Of a DNA stretch of 6,493 nucleotides, positions 1-6,493 are shown in pieces. Below the pieces are notes generated by a model. That model saw only the letters and a list, made by a program, of their open reading frames with translations, was not told the DNA's origin and did not search any database. A program made the position numbers and the translations under genes. How positions within the stretch are numbered: the stretch's first letter is position 1; each line of letters begins with the position of its first letter. The DNA is from Deinococcus sp. (GTDB lineage Bacteria; Deinococcota; Deinococci; Deinococcales; Deinococcaceae). The stretch covers positions 1 to 6,493 of the forward strand of contig JAGLBK010000152.1 in assembly GCA_018260275.1 (NCBI GenBank), read 5' to 3'.

Positions 1-28
1 TTTTCCCACTTAACGCTCAGGAGCTTAA

Positions 29-817
<789 letters not shown>

Positions 818-837
818 GCTAACGGCGCGGTAAAGCG

Positions 838-876
838 GGGGGCGTGTCCAGCACAGACTTGGGGCCGCCCCCTTTT
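838..876 (+). terminator. Attenuator-like hairpin between rpsB and tsf
   Basis: GGGGGCG at 838-844 pairs perfectly with CGCCCCC at 866-872, and TTTT follows at 873-876. The loop is 21 nt and the T-run is short, so this looks like a leaky terminator or attenuator rather than a full stop. Partial termination between rpsB and tsf is known in E. coli; a similar role here is inference. No convincing tsf promoter is visible between the hairpin and tsf, so read-through from rpsB probably supplies tsf mRNA. Confidence 0.5.
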
Positions 877-923
877 GCAAGACATTTTCCCCAGATACTT
901 ACCCCCTTCAGGAGGAACCAACC

Positions 924-1718
924 ATGATGGAATCAATCAAGAAACTCCGCGAAATGACCGGCGCTGGCATGATGGACGTCAAAAAGGCCCTGGCCGACGC
1001 CGACGGTAACGAAGAAAAAGCGGTGGCCCTGCTGCGCGAACGCGGCATTGCCCGCGCCGTCAAAAAGGGTGACCGTGAAGCCAAGGAAGGTCTGGTGCGC
1101 TTCGTGGTGGACGGCAACCGTGCCGCCATCGTGGAAGTGAACAGCGAAACCGACTTCGTGGCCCGCAACAGCGACTTTCAGGCCGTGGTCGAGCAGATTG
1201 CCAAAGCTGCCCTGGACGCCAAGACCAGCGACCTGGAAACCTTCAAGAACTTCAAGGTGGGCAACGAAACGGTCGGCGAAATGGTCGCCGCGACTGCCGG
1301 TAAAATTGGCGAGAACATCGTGCTGAACCGTGTGGAGTACATCGAAGGCACCCAGGTCGCCGGGTACGTTCACAGCAACGGCAAAATCGGCGTGCTGGTG
1401 GACCTCGAAGGCGGCGACGACGCCAAGGCCAAGGACGTGGCCCTGCACGTGGCTGCCGAGCGCCCCCAGTTCCTGCACCGCGACGAAGTGGACAGCAGCG
1501 ACATTGAAAAAGAGCGCGAAATCCTGACCAATAAGGCGCTCAACGAAGGCAAGCCCCAGCAGATCGTCGAGAAGATTGTCGAGGGCCAGATTGGCAAGTT
1601 CTACCAGGAAAAAGTGCTGGGCGAGCAGGGCTTCGTGAAAGACAACAGCCTGACCGTGCAGAAGTACCTGGGCGACGCCAAGGTCAAGAAATTTATCCGC
1701 TTTGAAATCGGCGGCTAA
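924..1718 (+). CDS. tsf: Translation elongation factor Ts (EF-Ts)
   Basis: Cytoplasmic guanine-nucleotide exchange factor that releases GDP from EF-Tu so it can rebind GTP. The N-terminal UBA-like region carries the first EF-Ts signature, LREMTGAGMMDVKKAL, at residues 8-23. The second, EVNSETDFVAR, is at 71-81 and contains the TDFV motif (76-79) whose Asp-Phe pair contacts EF-Tu in the E. coli complex. The C-terminal part keeps the charged helical segment (ALNEGKPQQIVEKIVEGQIGKFYQE). At 264 residues it is slightly shorter than the E. coli protein (about 283) but much longer than the short form of Thermus, so the C-terminal module is retained. Translation starts at one of two adjacent ATGs (924 or 927). 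A strong AGGAGG at 910-915 lies 8 nt from the first and 11 nt from the second, favouring 924. Two terminators follow the TAA stop, so the rpsB-tsf transcript ends here. Confidence 0.98.
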   Translation: MMESIKKLREMTGAGMMDVKKALADADGNEEKAVALLRERGIARAVKKGDREAKEGLVRFVVDGNRAAIVEVNSETDFVARNSDFQAVVEQIAKAALDAKTSDLETFKNFKVGNETVGEMVAATAGKIGENIVLNRVEYIEGTQVAGYVHSNGKIGVLVDLEGGDDAKAKDVALHVAAERPQFLHRDEVDSSDIEKEREILTNKALNEGKPQQIVEKIVEGQIGKFYQEKVLGEQGFVKDNSLTVQKYLGDAKVKKFIRFEIGG

Positions 1719-1728
1719 GTCCAAAAGT

Positions 1729-1755
1729 GGGTGGCTGCACAGGCCGCCCTTTTTT
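1729..1755 (+). terminator. Intrinsic terminator of rpsB-tsf
   Basis: GGGTGGC at 1729-1735 pairs with GCCGCCC at 1743-1749 (seven pairs, one of them G-U). The loop is 7 nt (TGCACAG) and six T follow at 1750-1755. It starts 10 nt after the tsf stop codon. This is a classical Rho-independent terminator. Confidence 0.88.
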
Positions 1756-1777
1756 CGGGCCATAAGTTGAGACTTTT

Positions 1778-1811
1778 CCCGGTGGCCTGCCTTAGGTCGC
1801 CGGGATTTTTT
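1778..1811 (+). terminator. Second, tandem intrinsic terminator after tsf
   Basis: CCCGGTGGCCT at 1778-1788 pairs with AGGTCGCCGGG at 1794-1804, giving an 11-bp stem with two G-U pairs. The loop is 5 nt (GCCTT). One A and then six T (1806-1811) follow. With the terminator 22 bp upstream it forms a double stop, which isolates pyrH from the highly expressed rpsB-tsf unit. Confidence 0.85.
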
Positions 1812-1842
1812 GGGCTTGTGAATACATTAGAGTTGGTCACAC

Positions 1843-1981
1843 GCCCCCTCACCCTTCCGCCACTCTGCGGCTCCCTCCCTCTCCCACGAGTGGAGAGGGC
1901 CAATTAAGAACTGGAATCACTGTGCTTTTGACCCTCTACCCTTGTGGGAGAGGGCCTTGCGAAGCAAGGGGTGAGGGGGCC
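1843..1981. repeat. Composite palindromic element: two inverted copies of a ~55-bp unit
   Basis: The outer ends are inverted repeats: GCCCCCTCACCC at 1843-1854 matches GGGTGAGGGGGC at 1969-1980. Moving inwards, each half has a small hairpin (CCGC/GCGG at 1857-1870 on the left, CCTTGC-GAA-GCAAGG at 1955-1969 on the right). Each half then has a larger hairpin built on CCCTCT...AGAGGG (1877-1899 left, 1932-1954 right). The order of parts is the same when one half is reverse-complemented, so these look like two diverged copies of one unit facing each other. The centre (about 1902-1930) is AT-richer and unpaired. No reading frame is convincing. The layout resembles REP/BIME-type elements and the small non-coding repeats reported in Deinococcus genomes, but family membership is inferred. 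The element fills most of the 300-bp tsf-pyrH gap; I see no confident pyrH promoter in what remains. Confidence 0.7.
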
Positions 1982-2018
1982 ACAAAGCAAGCTCAAATAA
2001 CTAATTCTTGAGGTTCCT

Positions 2019-2726
<708 letters not shown>

Positions 2727-2729
2727 TTC

Positions 2730-2797
2730 GCGGTGCGCGGTTGGCGGTACACGGTGTTGATTTTCCTGCGTACCGCGCACCGCTTCCCGCGTACCAT
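2730..2797. repeat. Inverted heptad-repeat array between pyrH and frr
   Basis: Four consecutive 7-base units start 4 nt after the pyrH stop: GCGGTGC, GCGGTTG, GCGGTAC, ACGGTGT (2730-2757). After a 12-nt centre (2758-2769) come units on the opposite strand: GTACCGC, GCACCGC, TTCCCGC, GTACCAT (2770-2797). Read on the minus strand these match the same consensus, GCGGTNC. The strongest pairing is a perfect 11-bp inverted repeat, 2730-2740 with 2773-2783. No T-run follows, so it is not a standard terminator. The remaining 2798-2838 stretch shows no feature I can support. Confidence 0.65.
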
Positions 2798-2852
2798 CCG
2801 CTAAACTACCCACATTCCAAGCTCGAATTCCCAACCGCAAGGAGAACTTCCC

Positions 2853-3404
2853 ATGCCCGACCTCAAATCAATTACCGCCGACACCCGCGAGAAAATGGGC
2901 AAGGCCATCGAATCCCTGGACAACAACCTCTCGGTGCTGCGGACGGGCCGCGCCAACCCCGGCATCCTCAAGAAAATCGTGGTGGACTACTACGGCTCGC
3001 AGGTGCCCATCGACCAGGTGGCCAGCATCACCACGCCCGACGCCCGCACGCTGGTCATTACGCCGTGGGACCGGGGCGCACTGAACCCGATTGAAAAGGC
3101 CATCCGTGACAGTGATCTGGGCCTGAACCCCAACAACAAGGGCGACACCATCTTTATTTCGCTGCCCATGCTGACCGAGGAGCGCCGTAAAGACCTCGTG
3201 AAGAACGCTAAGACCTATGCCGAAGATGCCCGCATTGCCGTACGCAACCTGCGTAAGCACGCGCTGGACGAGGTCAAGAAAGTCGAGGGACTGGGCGAGG
3301 ACGAAATCAAGCGCGGGGAAGCCGACGTGCAGAAGGTCACCGACGAGTTTATTGCCAAGGTAGACAGCACCTTCCAGAAGAAGGAGCAGGAAATCCTAGG
3401 GTGA
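2853..3404 (+). CDS. frr: Ribosome recycling factor (RRF)
   Basis: Acts with EF-G to split the post-termination 70S complex so subunits can be reused. The 183-residue length matches the family (185 in E. coli). Domain I is the three-helix bundle formed by both ends. It carries RTGRANP at 30-36, LTEERRKDLVK at 107-117, and the conserved arginines of the ARIAVRNLRK helix (R127, R131). Domain II (about 31-103) is the beta-sandwich insertion, with VDYYGSQVPIDQVASI and ITPWDRG. The start is set by AAGGAG at 2839-2844, 8 nt before the ATG. Heptad-repeat arrays occupy the gaps on both sides. Co-transcription with pyrH and cdsA is likely from orientation and spacing, since no terminator separates them. 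Confidence 0.98.
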   Translation: MPDLKSITADTREKMGKAIESLDNNLSVLRTGRANPGILKKIVVDYYGSQVPIDQVASITTPDARTLVITPWDRGALNPIEKAIRDSDLGLNPNNKGDTIFISLPMLTEERRKDLVKNAKTYAEDARIAVRNLRKHALDEVKKVEGLGEDEIKRGEADVQKVTDEFIAKVDSTFQKKEQEILG

Positions 3405-3405
3405 T

Positions 3406-3494
3406 TGGCGTGTGGCTCGTAGCTTGTGGCGTGTGGAAAGGGCAGCAGAAGCTTAAGCTGAGGCTTCCACACGCCACGCGCCACACGCCACACG
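3406..3494. repeat. Inverted heptad-repeat array between frr and cdsA
   Basis: Four consecutive 7-base units begin just after the frr stop: CGTGTGG, CTCGTAG, CTTGTGG, CGTGTGG (3409-3436). After a 30-nt centre containing the palindrome AGCTTAAGCT (3450-3459), four reverse-complement units follow: CCACACG, CCACGCG, CCACACG, CCACACG (3467-3494). Inner pairing is a perfect 13-bp stem, 3426-3438 with 3465-3477. Outer pairing is 10 bp, 3406-3415 with 3481-3490. Together they give a long two-tier hairpin that fills almost the whole gap. No T-run follows. The architecture matches the pyrH-frr array, although the heptad sequence differs. Confidence 0.7.
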
Positions 3495-3495
3495 C

Positions 3496-3508
3496 GCTCC
3501 GCAGGAGC
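3496..3508 (+). promoter_or_regulatory. Hairpin enclosing the cdsA ribosome binding site
   Basis: GCTCC (3496-3500) and GGAGC (3504-3508) form a 5-bp stem with a GCA loop. The only Shine-Dalgarno candidate for cdsA, AGGAG at 3503-3507, lies in its loop and 3' arm, just 3 nt before the ATG. The pairing is visible in the sequence. A role in damping or coupling cdsA translation is inference, and a stem this short may be transient. Confidence 0.45.
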
Positions 3509-3510
3509 CT

Positions 3511-4341
3511 ATGGAAAGCCTGAGCACCCGCGTTCTGACCAGTATCGTGGGTTTCGCGGTCCTGAGCCTGATCGTCTGGATCGGCTGGTGGGCTATGCTG
3601 CCCGCACTGGTGTTCGTGTCGGTGATGGGCCTGTTCGAGTACATCCGGATGCTCGACAAGAACGACATCGACGTGCGCCGCATCAGCCTGGGCGTGTTTG
3701 CAGCGGCGCTGATCGTGGCAAGCCTGCCGATGTGGCCGCAGGTGCCCTGGGTCGGCGGTTCCTGGCGCGAAGTGGTGCTCACCATCGCCGTGGGGGCGCT
3801 GCTGGTGCTGGAAGTCATCAAGCCCGGCGAGCGTCCACTGGAGCGGGTGGTTTACAGTCTGTTCGGCCTGCTGTACATTCCCTGGCTGCTGGGCTACTTC
3901 CTGATGCTGCGCTATACCCCCGACGCCGAACACGGTCTGCTGTACTTTGCCCTGCCGCTACTGGCGACTTTTGCCGCCGACATCGGGGGCTTTTTTGCCG
4001 GGCATTTCTTTGGCCGCAACAAGCTGGCCCCCGAGGTCAGCCCCGGCAAAACTGTCGAGGGCGCGATTGGAGGGCTGCTGTTCAGCTTTCTGACGGTACT
4101 GGTCATGACGCAGCTGGCGCACATCTGGTCGCCGCTGGACGCCTTTCTGTACAGCATTCTGGTCGCCAGTGCCAGTCAGCTGGGCGACCTGAGCGAAAGC
4201 CTGATCAAACGCGCCCTGAAAACCAAGGACAGCGGCACCAGCCTGCCCGGTCACGGCGGTTTTCTGGACCGCATCGACAGCCTGCTGTTCGCGGTTCCGG
4301 CTACGTACCTGTTTTTACATATCAGTCTGTACATTCACTGA
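3511..4341 (+). CDS. cdsA: Phosphatidate cytidylyltransferase (CDP-diglyceride synthase)
   Basis: Integral membrane enzyme converting phosphatidic acid and CTP to CDP-diacylglycerol and pyrophosphate, the branch-point precursor of bacterial phospholipids. The 276-residue protein is strongly hydrophobic. I estimate eight or nine membrane segments (roughly 8-24, 27-43, 59-75, 87-102, 113-131, 142-163, 186-203, 208-224 and a last one near 257-273). The full family signature lies at 230-256: S-x-I-K-R, then K-D-S-G, then LPGHGGFLDRID with its metal-binding acidic residues. The upstream SPGKTVEG block (177-184) and the DIGGFFAGHFFGRNK loop from about 157 are also typical. The N-terminus (MESLSTRVLTSIV) fits the family. 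The Shine-Dalgarno sequence sits only 3 nt from the ATG, but the next ATG at 3595 would delete the first membrane helix. The gene ends in tandem in-frame stops (TGA TAA). Many bacteria carry dxr and rseP next; here a convergent gene follows. Confidence 0.97.
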   Translation: MESLSTRVLTSIVGFAVLSLIVWIGWWAMLPALVFVSVMGLFEYIRMLDKNDIDVRRISLGVFAAALIVASLPMWPQVPWVGGSWREVVLTIAVGALLVLEVIKPGERPLERVVYSLFGLLYIPWLLGYFLMLRYTPDAEHGLLYFALPLLATFAADIGGFFAGHFFGRNKLAPEVSPGKTVEGAIGGLLFSFLTVLVMTQLAHIWSPLDAFLYSILVASASQLGDLSESLIKRALKTKDSGTSLPGHGGFLDRIDSLLFAVPATYLFLHISLYIH

Positions 4342-4353
4342 TAAGTACCTGCC

Positions 4354-4376
4354 GGGTGATGACTAGGTCATCACCC
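4354..4376. repeat. Perfect 10-bp hairpin just after cdsA
   Basis: GGGTGATGAC (4354-4363) pairs exactly with GTCATCACCC (4367-4376) around a TAG loop, 12 nt past the cdsA stop codon. No T-run follows on + (CGAGCGG comes next) or on - (GGCAGGT), so it is not a standard intrinsic terminator. It could protect the cdsA mRNA 3' end, be one end of a decayed small repeat, or be a protein-binding palindrome. Confidence 0.6.
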
Positions 4377-4377
4377 C

Positions 4378-4570
4378 GAGCGGACTTACAAAGCTGCGAA
4401 GCAGAGCGAGAAGGCAAAAGTAGCTCTGGGTGGAAGTGGACTCGTAGAGCTGCTTGCAGAGCGGGTTCGGGTGCTTTTCCCGGAGCGGTCAAGCCCCTTC
4501 ATGGGTGCTGTTCTGACCAAGAACACGCGTAACTGTAGCCAGGAGCTACTTACGGCATATAGGAATAAAA
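4378..4570. other. Non-coding convergent gap with several small hairpins
   Basis: No convincing gene is present. Several short pairings are visible: CTGC-GAA-GCAG (4394-4404), AGCTCT/AGAGCT (4422-4427 with 4446-4451), CGGG/CCCG (4462-4465 with 4479-4482), TGTTCT/AGAACA (4509-4514 with 4520-4525) and GTAGC/GCTAC (4535-4539 with 4545-4549). A near-duplicate word occurs twice in direct orientation: GCTGCGAAGCAGAGC at 4393-4407 and GCTGCTTGCAGAGC at 4449-4462. As cdsA has no closer terminator, this stretch is probably transcribed as its 3' UTR. It could be a structured RNA, a decayed repeat, or an unremarkable spacer; the sequence alone does not decide. Confidence 0.4.
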
Positions 4571-4604
4571 AGAGGGAGAGCCGCACACCCGGCTCTCCCC
4601 TTTT
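4570..4604. terminator. Bidirectional intrinsic terminator between cdsA and the BMP gene
   Basis: GGGAGAGCC (4574-4582) pairs perfectly with GGCTCTCCC (4591-4599) around an 8-nt loop. On + it is followed by C and TTTT (4601-4604). On - it is followed by TCTTTTTATT, read from the A-rich stretch before the stem. It lies 11 nt past the stop codon of the minus-strand gene, for which it is well placed, and can also end the cdsA transcript after a 3' UTR of about 230 nt. Confidence 0.88.
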
Positions 4605-4615
4605 GAACGCCTGGC

Positions 4616-5713
<1,098 letters not shown>

Positions 5714-5765
5714 GTTTATTCTCCTGGGAAAAGGGTTGATGTAGAGCTGACACCGAGTATACGGA

Positions 5766-5792
5766 ATTATGCCAGCCGTTGAACCGAGTCAA
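5766..5792 (-). promoter_or_regulatory. Probable promoter of the BMP-family gene
   Basis: Read on the minus strand: TTGACT (5787-5792, five of six matches to the -35 consensus), a 15-nt spacer, then CATAAT (5766-5771, five of six to the -10). The spacer is short, which weakens the call. A second possible -10, TATACT (5756-5761), pairs 16 nt away with a poorer -35, TTCAAC (5778-5783). Either would give a leader of about 35-45 nt containing the Shine-Dalgarno site. Confidence 0.5.
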
Positions 5793-5818
5793 AAACGGGC
5801 GGCCCAGATGAAATTGAT

Positions 5819-5834
5819 TTCGTTGTAGAACGAA
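5819..5834. promoter_or_regulatory. Operator-like 16-bp palindrome upstream of ligA
   Basis: TTCGTT-GTAG-AACGAA is a perfect 6-bp inverted repeat with a 4-nt spacer. It covers the expected -35 region of the ligA promoter and lies just upstream of the -35 of the divergent BMP gene, a position where a repressor could act on either. Its half-site order is opposite to the Gram-positive LexA box (GAAC N4 GTTC), so I do not assign a regulator. Confidence 0.35.
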
Positions 5835-5848
5835 CCCGGCCCTGGTGA

Positions 5849-5854
5849 TACGCT
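5849..5854 (+). promoter_or_regulatory. -10 element for a probable leaderless ligA mRNA
   Basis: TACGCT fits TANNNT and ends 6 nt before the ligA ATG, which would place the transcription start at or next to the start codon. No usable Shine-Dalgarno exists: the only purine run, AGGGG at 5855-5859, is 1 nt from the ATG. Leaderless mRNAs with TANNNT at this distance are common in Deinococcus (established for D. deserti). No good -35 is seen; the nearest, TTGTAG at 5823-5828, is 20 nt upstream. Confidence 0.5.
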
Positions 5855-5860
5855 AGGGGC

Positions 5861-6493
5861 ATGAGTCAGCCCGGCCCCGATCCTTCCAACGGCGACCCTT
5901 TGAGCAGTCACAGTGCGGCCAGCGACCTGCACGCCCGTTACCTTGAACTGCGCGGCGAGGTCGCCCGCCACAACCGCGCCTATTACGAGCACGACGCCCC
6001 CGACATTCCCGACGACCAGTACGACGCCCTGGCCCGCGAGCTGCGGCAGCTGGAAACGGCGCACCCCGAATGGGCCACCGACCTGCCGGATGAGGTCAGC
6101 CCCGTCCAGACGGTCGGCGGCGCACCCAGCAGCGCCTTTTTGCCGGTGCCTCACCCCACGCCGATGACCAGTCTGGACAACGTCTTCGACGACGCGGAAC
6201 TGCGCGACTGGCGCGAGAAACTAGCCCGCTCGCTGAACCTGCCCCCCGATTACGACGATTTCACGTTCACAGGTGAGCTGAAAATCGACGGCCTGAGCGT
6301 CAATCTGTACTACCTGGACGGTCAACTGCAATGGGCCGCCACACGCGGCAACGGGCGCGTGGGCGAAATCGTGACGGCGCAGGTGCTGACCATTCCCGAA
6401 ATTCCGCAGCAGCTAGAAGGGTTGCAGGGGGAGCTGGAAGTGCGCGGCGAGGTGTACCTGTCACGGGCCGACTTTGCCGCCTTCAACGCGCAG
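5861..6493 (+). CDS. ligA: NAD+-dependent DNA ligase, N-terminal part (runs off the window)
   Basis: Seals nicks in duplex DNA during lagging-strand synthesis and repair, using NAD+ as AMP donor. Only 211 codons of an expected 670-700 are present and the frame is open at the right edge. Domain Ia, which binds the NMN half of NAD+, shows HNRAYYEHDAPDIPDDQYD at 37-55, with Y41, D51, Y54 and D55 at conserved contact positions. SPVQTVGG (80-87) and SLDN (104-107) follow. The adenylylation site is ELKIDG (139-144), with nucleophile K141. The LEVRGEVYL block (192-200) contains the conserved glutamate E197. The usual RGDG...GEDVT stretch reads RGNGRVGEIVT here (162-172). About 20 Pro/Ser-rich residues precede the first conserved helix. 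The ATG at 5861 is chosen because it is the only ATG before M102 and fits a leaderless promoter. The gene is divergent from the BMP gene. Confidence 0.96.
   Translation, partial: MSQPGPDPSNGDPLSSHSAASDLHARYLELRGEVARHNRAYYEHDAPDIPDDQYDALARELRQLETAHPEWATDLPDEVSPVQTVGGAPSSAFLPVPHPTPMTSLDNVFDDAELRDWREKLARSLNLPPDYDDFTFTGELKIDGLSVNLYYLDGQLQWAATRGNGRVGEIVTAQVLTIPEIPQQLEGLQGELEVRGEVYLSRADFAAFNAQ

Noticed and set aside
933..1763. Open frame of 276 codons on the minus strand opposite tsf
   Set aside because: It is a His/Val/Phe-rich shadow of the EF-Ts gene. It would have to start inside the terminator region and resembles no known protein.
2730..2797. Intrinsic terminator after pyrH
   Set aside because: The inverted repeat has a long centre and no T-run after the 3' arm, and the operon appears to continue into frr.
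3406..3494. CRISPR array
   Set aside because: The units are 7 bases long, directly adjacent without spacers, and occur on both strands.
4421..4483. tRNA-like segment (GGTTCG followed by a hairpin)
   Set aside because: No acceptor stem, anticodon arm or complete T-arm can be folded; it is chance similarity to a T-loop.
3588..4532. Open frame of 314 codons overlapping cdsA and the following gap
   Set aside because: It is an out-of-frame reading of cdsA with Arg/Gly/Ala-rich composition, extended into the non-coding gap; no domain is visible.
5767..5783. Possible Deinococcus radiation/desiccation response motif near ligA
   Set aside because: TTATGCCA resembles the left half of TTATGTCATTGACATAA, but the right half is absent. 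It coincides with the BMP gene -10 region.
5819..5834. LexA box
   Set aside because: The half-sites are in the order TTCGTT...AACGAA rather than GAAC...GTTC, so it does not match the Gram-positive-type LexA site.

Overview
The window is GC-rich chromosomal DNA with strong G/C preference at third codon positions. Six housekeeping genes are recognisable, plus one transporter component. The protein sequences, the many small palindromic intergenic repeats and a leaderless-looking promoter in front of ligA point to Deinococcus or a close relative. The genus is inferred from sequence character; no database search was run.

Layout, left to right. rpsB (ribosomal protein S2) and tsf (EF-Ts) lie on the + strand, separated by about 100 bp holding an attenuator-like hairpin. 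tsf is followed by two consecutive intrinsic terminators, then by a palindromic element of about 140 bp made of two inverted copies of one unit. Next come pyrH (UMP kinase), frr (ribosome recycling factor) and cdsA (CDP-diglyceride synthase), also on +. The pyrH-frr and frr-cdsA gaps each hold an array of 7-base repeats, four copies on one strand facing four on the other. The short leader of cdsA can fold over its own Shine-Dalgarno sequence. A 274 bp convergent gap follows, with a perfect 10-bp hairpin, several smaller hairpins, and a terminator that works on both strands. On the minus strand is a BMP-family (PnrA/TmpC-like) periplasmic substrate-binding protein. It is divergently transcribed from ligA (NAD+-dependent DNA ligase), which runs off the right edge after 211 codons. 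Their 147 bp shared promoter region holds a 16-bp operator-like palindrome.

How the genes fit together. rpsB-tsf-pyrH-frr-cdsA is a widely conserved bacterial order linking translation (S2, EF-Ts, RRF), pyrimidine nucleotide supply (UMP to UDP) and phospholipid precursor synthesis (CDP-diacylglycerol, made from CTP). The BMP protein probably feeds an ABC importer, perhaps for nucleosides, but no permease or ATPase gene is present here. LigA seals nicks in replication and repair.

The coding content is ordinary, and I see no defence system, prophage, CRISPR array or intact mobile element. The unusual material is in the gaps: the heptad arrays, the two-unit inverted element, the structured cdsA 3' region and the regulatory arrangements upstream of cdsA and ligA.
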